Shown piece after piece: positions 9,101-22,521 of a stretch of DNA of 22,521 nt. Position numbers and translations under genes: made by a program. This DNA comes from Baffinella frigidus (lineage: Eukaryota > Cryptophyceae > Cryptomonadales > Baffinellaceae). The notes beneath the pieces were generated by a model. The model did no database searches and was not told where the DNA came from. It was given only the letters and a program-made list of their open reading frames with translations. Numbering within the stretch: position 1 is the first letter of the stretch; every line of letters starts with the position of its first letter. The stretch is from NCBI GenBank assembly GCA_026770585.1, contig MU647114.1:23534-46054 (forward strand), given 5' to 3'.

Positions 9101-10177
9101 AGGGTTTGGGGTTTAGGGTTTAGAGTTCAGGGATTATGGTTTAAGTGTTAGGGATTAGGGATTAGGGATGAGGGTTTAGGATTTAGGGTTTAGGGTTTAG
9201 GGTTTAGGGTTTTGGGTTTAGGGTTTAGGATTTCCATCTAAGTGCAAACGACGTTTCATTGGTACCAGGAGTTCTTGATTTCACCCCCAGTATCGCGGGT
9301 TCGAGGTTCATACTATAGCGTGATTTGCAGATCGGCGCATTTAATTTCGTGTCACTGAGTGAGAATTGCTCGGTACAAAGACATCTCATGAACCGACATT
9401 TCGACCAGATTTCTTGTCGAAACCCCCTTGGAAGCCCACTCACTTTGTTGCGAGACCGGGCAGGCTTACTGCTAAACCCTTACCCGAACCCCTACCCAAA
9501 ATCTCAATCACAATTCTACCCTAACAGGAATATCTCTGATCAGTATTGAAGAGTTTCCACGAATCTCGCCGCTCGGTGAAACCCCTTTATATCGTCTCCA
9601 ACAAGTACTTCCCCCCTTCCCCTGCATCCCTGCCAACAAGAATATTCCTCGGCGGAGCACATGGGCCAAACAAACACGCTTCACGCCAGAGGAATCTGCC
9701 CAAGGCGGGTTGGCGGACTCTTCTCAAGTGCTACAAATCCGTCACTTTCAGGCGAAAAACAGACTGAGCTAGACACTGGGAAGACGCTTTGCAGAGACCT
9801 AAGCCCTAAGATCTGAACCCTCAGGCATCAACCCTAAATCCTGGGCAGCTGATGCGGCGGATCACCCTTTAGTACCTTAAAGAATGTATCCGATCGCACC
9901 ATCAGAACATAAACGGACACCGAGAGCCTTTCGTGGAGAACTTGAGGGCAGAAATGGCTACCCGTTGAGGGTAGAAATGGTGTCCACCCAGGGCACGTCT
10001 TGGTGGGTCTGCGAAGTTCTGAGGCTGCGGGCTTAGGGATTGGGGCTTAGGGCTTGGCACCCGGGTTATGCGCGCAGTCATCTCCGCGTGGATCTGATCG
10101 TACTCAAGGACGTCCTCAGGCGCGATATCAACGAGGCGCGCCCCGGGGCTGCCCTGTAGCCTCCCCCCCGCCATCAT
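88..10177 (-). CDS. split gene, Pro-rich linker plus ARM/HEAT-like helical repeats (left-truncated)
   Basis: Gene-level entry for the minus-strand exon chain listed separately below (10061-10177, 9025-9066, 8546-8584, 8123-8186, 7854-7900, 7385-7480, 6802-6867, 6110-6178, 5254-5314, 4620-4839, 3704-3761, 3140-3212, 2900-2955, 1881-1994, 1651-1749, 1180-1246, 999-1045, 657-718, 88-157). Each has an AG acceptor and a GT donor (one GC), and phases agree from one exon to the next except around the uncertain exon 9962-10008. The product is about 490 residues so far. The N-terminal half is rich in Pro, Ala and Ser; the C-terminal half holds helical segments such as VLVKLAGQSSKEAQDATAGE and RKDKSLLAVLEALRVSPGG that resemble armadillo/HEAT repeats. 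That family call is inference from the pattern of small and hydrophobic residues. ARM proteins usually act as protein-binding scaffolds; the partner is unknown. The 3' end lies beyond the window. Confidence 0.55.
349..392 (-). CDS. intact alternative copy of exon 657-718
   Basis: A 44-nt exon copy, read after acceptor CAG (393-395) and ending before donor GTCTAA. It reads ATPTDLAPGACRGS with phase 0 in and 2 out, matching the end of exon 657-718 (ATPQDLAPWARRGS) in phase. It could be an alternative exon or a young relic. Confidence 0.5.
519..560 (-). pseudogene. diverged middle copy of the same exon
   Basis: Acceptor CAG and donor GTCCTG are kept and the frame reads AGKEDLAPWAPREQ. A two-base deletion relative to the other copies changes the exit phase from 2 to 0, so use of this copy would shift the downstream frame. 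Probably decaying. Confidence 0.5.
657..718 (-). CDS. minus-gene exon, DLAPWARR
   Basis: A 62-nt exon: acceptor GAGCAG, donor GTCTAA, phase 0 in and 2 out, reading VLGARQATPQDLAPWARRGS. Phases fit exon 999-1045 upstream and 88-157 downstream. It is the longest of three tandem copies. Confidence 0.65.
760..960. repeat. short degenerate repeats
   Basis: Imperfect copies of a CGCCCCTCGGNATTACATT-like unit occur around 797-815, 818-875 and 898-935. This is intron between exons 657-718 and 999-1045. No coding potential was seen. Confidence 0.5.
999..1045 (-). CDS. minus-gene exon, acidic
   Basis: A 47-nt exon with acceptor AATACAG and donor GTTACA. Two leading bases complete a Gly codon with the last base of exon 1180-1246, then it reads NEADGALEPFETVVQ and exits in phase 0. 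Phase agreement on both sides is the main support. Confidence 0.6.
1059..1140. repeat. (TTTATTG)n heptamer array
   Basis: About ten imperfect copies of TTTATTG, a period-7 unit differing from the TTTAGGG heptamer at two bases. It is followed at once by TTCAGGG/TTTAGGG units (1147-1170). Confidence 0.85.
1180..1246 (-). CDS. minus-gene exon, hydrophobic helix
   Basis: A 67-nt exon: acceptor TACAATACAG, donor GTCATG, phase 0 in and 1 out. It reads DLEAAVLLGGSLLVYPPGAA then RS. The Leu/Val/Ala run is compatible with a buried ARM/HEAT helix; it is too short and interrupted for a confident membrane segment. Confidence 0.65.
1413..1525 (-). pseudogene. two decayed copies of exon 1651-1749
   Basis: At 1472-1525 and 1413-1432 the minus strand repeats the end of exon 1651-1749 (Arg-Glu-Asp-Lys, then a GT donor: GTCCGC and GTCGAG). 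The longer copy carries length changes that break the frame. Flanking intron sequence at 1329-1380 and 1600-1650 is duplicated as well. Confidence 0.6.
1651..1749 (-). CDS. minus-gene exon, Ala/Arg/Ser-rich
   Basis: A 99-nt exon, phase 0 in and out, acceptor ATGGGCAG, donor GTCAAC. It begins EKSGLPNWRARAPSSPRAEG and ends in AKRASQSREDK: a basic, disordered-looking start and a helical charged end. It follows exon 1881-1994 in phase. Confidence 0.7.
1881..1994 (-). CDS. minus-gene exon, best ARM/HEAT-like repeat
   Basis: A 114-nt exon (38 codons, phase 0-0) with acceptor CTTGCACAG and donor GTTCCC. It begins VLVKLAGQSSKEAQDATAGE and continues LVLMMRSLADAPRASSPQ. The spacing of Leu/Val/Ala with a small-residue Gly and the ending helix resemble helices 2-3 of an armadillo repeat. 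The family call is inferred; the exon itself is well supported by splice sites and an open frame. Confidence 0.7.
2073..2202. mobile_element. foldback (MITE-like) element A
   Basis: Arms of about 28 bp starting ATTACAGGG(G/C)TA(T/C)CTCGCTC face each other, enclosing C/G homopolymer runs that also pair. Total about 130 bp. No coding capacity, so non-autonomous if it is a transposon. It lies in intron sequence of the minus gene. Confidence 0.7.
2225..2332. mobile_element. foldback (MITE-like) element B
   Basis: Inverted arms of about 28 bp (ATTTGGACG(T/C)GACTC core) lie at 2225-2254 and 2304-2332, with about 50 bp between them. It sits directly beside element A but shares no arm sequence with it. 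Confidence 0.6.
2440..2885. repeat. C-rich telomere-like heptamers with exon relics
   Basis: CCCTAAA/CCCCAAA/CCCTCAA-type heptamers on the plus strand are broken by three relics of exon 2900-2955. The orientation is opposite to most heptamer blocks in this gene's introns. Confidence 0.85.
2519..2803 (-). pseudogene. three relics of exon 2900-2955
   Basis: Minus-strand relics lie at 2519-2550, 2641-2695 and 2781-2803. The second reads PRIAGDSEIAWILSDALS before donor GTAAGG, and the third ends SDALL before GTGAGG. Both preserve the SDAL(S/L)-GT ending of exon 2900-2955. No good acceptor is kept. Confidence 0.6.
2900..2955 (-). CDS. minus-gene exon, GDGEAARMASDALS
   Basis: A 56-nt exon: acceptor CCAGCAG, donor GTACCG, two leading bases then 18 codons (PGGDGDGEAARMASDALS), phase 0 out. 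An alternative open frame exists, but the three paralogous relics keep this frame at the donor, which decides it. Confidence 0.65.
2963..3300. repeat. G-rich heptamer arrays (TTTGGGG, TTTCGGG, TTTTGGG)
   Basis: Separate homogeneous runs: TTTGGGG near 2967-3003, TTTCGGG-type near 3008-3140, TTTTGGG near 3220-3255. The runs flank exon 3140-3212. The long minus-strand frame rich in Asn-Pro-Lys-Pro is only a translation of these units. Confidence 0.95.
3140..3212 (-). CDS. minus-gene exon, ARM-like AGGAEAL
   Basis: Acceptor GGAGCAG; 73 nt reading ECSHALRAGGAEALCTVAVR then AITS, phase 0 in and 1 out, with a GC donor (CTCAG/GCAAAC). The GC donor is chosen because it restores the phase needed by exon 2900-2955; a GT donor 25 nt earlier would not. 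AGGAEAL is typical of armadillo repeats. Confidence 0.55.
3310..3342 (-). pseudogene. 5' copy of exon 3140-3212
   Basis: After an ACCAG acceptor the minus strand reads ESSHALHAGGA, matching ECSHALRAGGA, then breaks off into heptamers. It keeps the acceptor but has no donor. Confidence 0.6.
3453..3567 (+). repeat. dispersed short element, copy 1
   Basis: Matches the copies at 5794-5943 and 13273-13420: 'GGGTTNACNGACTAT' start, 'AAGTTG.CATGCT', then 'CGTCAA', 'GCGAAA' and 'AGCCCGG..TCACCA' blocks. No coding potential. It lies in an intron. Confidence 0.65.
3704..3761 (-). CDS. minus-gene exon, KDKSLLAVLEALRVSPGG (copy 1)
   Basis: A 58-nt exon: acceptor CGAGCAG, donor GTGCTG, one leading base then RKDKSLLAVLEALRVSPGG. 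It joins the AG left by exon 4620-4839 and exits in phase 0 into exon 3140-3212. A same-length paralog lies at 4138-4195; differences between the two are mainly synonymous, which fixes the frame and suggests selection on the protein. An amphipathic helix of ARM/HEAT type is likely. Confidence 0.7.
4019..4052 (-). pseudogene. truncated copy of the RKDK exon
   Basis: Acceptor GCACAG, then one base and GKGKSLLAVLDD. The first half is kept in phase and the second half is lost. Confidence 0.6.
4070..4137 (+). repeat. dispersed short element, partial copy
   Basis: Carries the 'CACGTTGACAGGCCGGGT..GCGGTATAAATTCGTCA' core of the dispersed element and abuts the donor of exon copy 4138-4195. Confidence 0.45.
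4138..4195 (-). CDS. intact alternative copy of the RKDK exon (copy 2)
   Basis: Exactly 58 nt, same phases as 3704-3761, acceptor CACACAG, donor GTCAAA, reading RKEKSVLAVLEALRVSPGG. Because length, phase and splice sites are conserved, either copy could be used; if both were included the frame would break (58 is not a multiple of 3), so they would have to be mutually exclusive. Confidence 0.6.
4273..4297 (-). pseudogene. 5' fragment of the RKDK exon
   Basis: Acceptor GAACAG, then one base and SKDQSLLT. It breaks into heptamers after that. Confidence 0.55.
4482..4544 (-). CDS. alternative copy of the 3' end of exon 4620-4839
   Basis: A 63-nt open segment with acceptor CAACAG and donor GTTGAA. 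It reads CAGQISAGGAPGSMAVAINN and ends in the same exit phase as exon 4620-4839 (AGQIGRSLADAVKN). Its entry needs one base, so it cannot simply replace the long exon after 5254-5314. It is a partial duplicate of unknown use. Confidence 0.45.
4620..4839 (-). CDS. minus-gene exon with Asn-Ser repeats
   Basis: The largest minus exon: 220 nt, acceptor GGGACGCAG, donor GTTGTG, two leading bases, 72 codons, two trailing bases. It opens GFALYLPDNPASAQT, then has the tandem tract NSNLFNSNQLNSNQF, then a Pro/Ala/Gly-rich stretch (KSAPPPSGTAYGAPSPVLAA), and ends RSLADAVKN. The phase matches 5254-5314 before and 3704-3761 after. It is probably a disordered linker between the N-terminal part and the ARM-like part. 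Confidence 0.7.
4855..5110. repeat. heptamer arrays (TTTTGTG, TTTCGGG variants)
   Basis: A run of TTTTGTG near 4893-4925 grades into TTTCGGG/TTTCTGG units by 5060-5115. Period 7 is kept although the unit changes. Confidence 0.85.
5254..5314 (-). CDS. minus-gene exon, DPTQF
   Basis: A 61-nt exon: acceptor CCGATGCAG, donor GTCACC, phase 0 in and 1 out, reading DPTQFPLSSSARTLLDRSAS. The exit base completes Asp with the first two bases of exon 4620-4839. A 59-nt paralog lies at 5431-5489. Confidence 0.6.
5431..5489 (-). pseudogene. paralog of exon 5254-5314 with a lost donor
   Basis: Acceptor CCTTGCAG is kept and the frame reads DPTNFLLHFCRTHPLGLQR, but the donor position is GA (CAG/GATAAC) and the exit phase differs. 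Treated as a dead copy. Confidence 0.55.
5500..5730. repeat. G-rich heptamer array
   Basis: TTTAGGG, TTTGGGG, TGTGGGG and related units, G-rich on plus. Intron between 6110-6178 and 5254-5314. Confidence 0.9.
5794..5943 (+). repeat. dispersed short element, copy 2
   Basis: Starts CCTAGCTCTGC.TCAC like the copy at 13273, then GGGTTGACCGACTATTC, AAGTTGACACGCTGGGTT, a CGTCAA block, AGCCCGGGCTCACCAAATT, and a tail AAATAGACTGAGATAGAGCC. It is one of the two longest copies. Confidence 0.75.
5942..6100 (-). pseudogene. relics of the end of exon 6110-6178
   Basis: At 5942-5982 the minus strand reads PSSISPSSW before donor GTGCGA, matching PSSVSPPSR before GTACCA in 6110-6178. A weaker relic lies near 6058-6090. 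Confidence 0.5.
6110..6178 (-). CDS. minus-gene exon, Pro/Ser-rich
   Basis: A 69-nt exon, phase 0-0, acceptor GATGACAG, donor GTACCA. It reads DPGSAQRPAGWSVTPSSVSP then PSR. It starts with Asp-Pro like exon 5254-5314. A disordered linker is likely. Confidence 0.6.
6195..6535. repeat. mixed-orientation heptamers with exon relics
   Basis: G-rich blocks (6195-6225, 6330-6352, 6448-6520) alternate with short C-rich pieces. Minus-strand relics of exon 6110-6178 lie at 6279-6322 (DPGSAQRSANPPSSI then a stop) and 6395-6430 (GRSAQHP then a stop). Confidence 0.7.
6802..6867 (-). CDS. minus-gene exon, HMGLLESAGEAQSF
   Basis: A 66-nt exon, phase 0-0, acceptor CCGACACAG, donor GTCCTG, reading HMGLLESAGEAQSFPPPDRS then MQ. 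A paralogous copy at 7054-7098 supports the frame. Confidence 0.65.
6885..7380. repeat. long G-rich TTTAGGG array
   Basis: Many near-perfect TTTAGGG units (best at 6955-7010 and 7278-7378) with TTCAGGG and GTCAGGG variants, interrupted by the relic at 7054-7098. Intron between 7385-7480 and 6802-6867. Confidence 0.95.
7054..7098 (-). pseudogene. copy of exon 6802-6867
   Basis: Acceptor CCACACAG, then YMGLLQNAGEAQSFPTN. The end and donor are missing. Shared codons with 6802-6867 differ at a few sites. Confidence 0.65.
7385..7480 (-). CDS. minus-gene exon, basic Pro-rich then acidic
   Basis: A 96-nt exon, phase 0-0, with a clean acceptor (CTTGCTCCCAG) and donor GTACTC. It reads VLRPKSAPAPRRVRPPLKED and then SEEIDGMAWLER. 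No paralogous copy was noticed. One of the best-defined exons. Confidence 0.75.
7514..7710. repeat. tandem repeat of a GACTGCGGG..TTAGACACACC unit
   Basis: Four imperfect units of about 25-45 bp at 7520-7540, 7547-7567, 7638-7672 and 7671-7698, framed by ACTAGCTGCG at 7519 and 7697. No coding signal. It may be a small mobile or satellite unit inside an intron. Confidence 0.55.
7854..7900 (-). CDS. minus-gene exon, Ala/Gly-rich
   Basis: A 47-nt exon: acceptor AAAAGCAG, donor GTGCCC. Two leading bases complete Gly with exon 8123-8186, then ANGSAAQRAPAGGRK in phase 0 into exon 7385-7480. Another frame (VRTALLRSGHRREG) is open but leaves the wrong exit phase. Confidence 0.5.
7908..8112. repeat. 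TTTCGGG heptamer runs
   Basis: Six to seven consecutive TTTCGGG units at 7931-7977 and another run at 8075-8112, G-rich on plus. Between them, at 8010-8060, lies a minus-strand relic of exon 8123-8186 (KRCLLLTGVPTSTNG), whose donor position is GC. Confidence 0.9.
8123..8186 (-). CDS. minus-gene exon, TLKNSLNLSLAERP
   Basis: A 64-nt exon: acceptor CGGTGCAG, donor GTCCTT, phase 0 in and 1 out, reading TLKNSLNLSLAERPMGVPTT then H. An amphipathic helix followed by a Pro-containing turn. The relic at 8010-8060 supports the 3' half. Confidence 0.6.
8217..8535. repeat. G-rich heptamers with intervening unique DNA
   Basis: TTTTGGG/TTTCGGG at 8217-8256, TTCAGGG/TTTCGGG at 8398-8458, TTTGGGG at 8500-8535. 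No convincing exon in 8257-8397. Confidence 0.8.
8546..8584 (-). CDS. minus-gene exon, VASFDLTRELRHK
   Basis: A 39-nt exon, phase 0-0, acceptor TCCTGGCAG, donor GTCGCC, reading VASFDLTRELRHK. A paralogous copy at 8754-8790 shares acceptor and frame. Confidence 0.65.
8647..8698. repeat. perfect hairpin with duplicated 13-mer
   Basis: GTGCAAATATGGC (8647-8659) and its exact reverse complement (8673-8685) flank GTTTCACACCTGT, which is repeated immediately after the hairpin (8686-8698). TTTTCACACCTGG recurs near 8920-8932. Intronic. Confidence 0.9.
8754..8790 (-). pseudogene. copy of exon 8546-8584
   Basis: Acceptor CTAGCAG, then VAACDLTRELR. It diverges where the original has HK and the donor. 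Confidence 0.6.
9025..9066 (-). CDS. minus-gene exon, VMRSRGHPNTQDMP
   Basis: A 42-nt exon, phase 0-0, acceptor GCGTGCACAG, donor GTACCG, reading VMRSRGHPNTQDMP. Short, so support is mostly the paired splice sites. Confidence 0.5.
9090..9237. repeat. G-rich TTTAGGG array
   Basis: Near-perfect TTTAGGG units at 9180-9237, with GATTAGG variants before. Last long G-rich block before the orientation switch. Confidence 0.95.
9238..9960. other. intron, mostly unique, with dispersed-element fragments
   Basis: No convincing exon. It holds a short C-rich heptamer piece (9472-9500), a deletion derivative of the dispersed element (9712-9775: GGACTCTTCTCAAG joined to TACAAATCCGTCA), and another C-rich piece (9798-9842). 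Confidence 0.5.
9962..10008 (-). CDS. possible minus-gene exon, THQDVPWVDTISTLN
   Basis: Acceptor CTTCGCAG, then THQDVPWVDTISTLN plus two bases, donor GTAGCC. The 47-nt length breaks phase with exon 9025-9066, so either another small exon is missing or this is not constitutive. A partial repeat of its end (ATTTCT.CCCTCAA) follows at 9936-9950. Confidence 0.4.
10061..10177 (-). CDS. first recognised exon of minus gene
   Basis: Reads from ATG at 10177: MMAGGRLQGSPGARLVDIAP then EDVLEYDQIHAEMTARITR, donor GTGCCA, phase 0 out. The frame stays open upstream to an ATG at 10375, so the true start may be further out, or a splice acceptor (GGACAAAG) may precede it. 10177 is chosen because the upstream translation is low-complexity and overlaps a dispersed repeat. 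Confidence 0.55.
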
Positions 10178-10434
10178 CTCCGTGATCTTTGTCCAAACGC
10201 ACAGGGTTTCGCAGGAACAGGCCCTTCCAACGACTCGCACCCGCCCGGCCAGTAAAATTCTTAAGTTGACAAAGACCTGAAAGTGGCCGACCAGTGAAGG
10301 GGGGGGGCGATCGTCGGTCGATGGGGAGAGGACGGCGGCACCCTTGCCTTGCTCTGTGGATGAAAGGCGCGGCAATCTAACGCGGGCCTGACACGCACAT
10401 CCCGCTTGAGCGTGCCTCTGCGGAGGCGGGCGCG
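10178..10434. promoter_or_regulatory. likely shared divergent promoter
   Basis: Head-to-head spacing of 257 bp between the two inferred start codons. I see no clear TATA box. It contains a fragment of the dispersed element (AATTCTTAAGTTGACAAAG near 10257-10275) and almost no telomere-like heptamers. Confidence 0.4.
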
Positions 10435-22247
<11,813 letters not shown>

Positions 22248-22359
22248 GTGCCAAAATCGAACAACTGTTTACCATTTATTATGTGCGTTTTGCTAACCCC
22301 TACGAGTCCCCTTAAACCATCAACCATAAATTTATGAGTCCTCTTGAACCCCATGAGCC

Positions 22360-22521
22360 CTCCCACACCCTGCACCCTAAACCCTAAATCTTAAACCTTA
22401 AACCTTGAACCCTAAACCCCAAACCTTAAACCCCCAACCCTAAACCCCCAACCCTACACTCTAAACTCTAAACCCCAAACCCCAAACCCCAAACCCCAAA
22501 CCCCAAACCCCAAACCCCAAA
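22360..22521. repeat. C-rich heptamer array at right edge
   Basis: CCCTAAA units pass into at least eight consecutive CCCCAAA units reaching the window end. Confidence 0.97.

Overview
The window is eukaryotic nuclear DNA, probably from an alga or other protist. It has no bacterial-style operons. It carries many very short exons (about 30-220 nt) bounded by NCAG acceptors and mostly GT donors, lying in introns built from degenerate heptamers of the plant/algal telomere type (TTTAGGG/CCCTAAA) and variants such as TTTGGGG, TTTCGGG, TTTTGGG and TTCAGGG. I cannot name the species. A green (prasinophyte-like) alga fits the telomere heptamer and mostly GT donors. A dinoflagellate or other alga with the same heptamer is not excluded. 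Almost all long ATG-initiated reading frames here are translations of heptamer arrays or microsatellites; the real exons were found by joining splice signals, reading phase and paralogous exon copies.

Two divergent split genes explain most of the window. The minus-strand gene starts near 10177 and runs left out of the window. About 18 exons follow one another with compatible phases over most of its length, giving roughly 490 residues: an N-terminal acidic piece, a Pro/Ala/Ser-rich linker, an Asn-Ser repeat exon, then a helical region that looks like armadillo/HEAT repeats. The plus-strand gene starts with an ATG at 10435 and runs right out of the window. About 20 exons form a phase-consistent chain of roughly 520 residues: a charged helical start, four IQ-like (calmodulin/centrin-binding) motifs, one hydrophobic segment, and a region rich in N-glycosylation sequons. 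I read it as a membrane protein with a cytosolic IQ array and an exoplasmic glycosylated part. The 257 bp between the two start codons is the likely shared promoter.

The introns hold three further layers. First, nearly every exon has one to five extra copies beside it. Some are intact with splice sites (candidate alternative exons); most are truncated or decayed. Second, the heptamer arrays show a strand bias that flips near the divergent promoter: in most blocks the coding strand of each gene carries the C-rich form, with clear exceptions at 2440-2880 and 18494-19090. Third, there are at least six short foldback (MITE-like) elements of 100-140 bp, a perfect small hairpin, and a dispersed short repeat present in both orientations.

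I saw no rRNA, tRNA, CRISPR, transposase or viral gene. Function calls for both proteins rest on motifs only, and the exon chains are manual predictions without transcript support.
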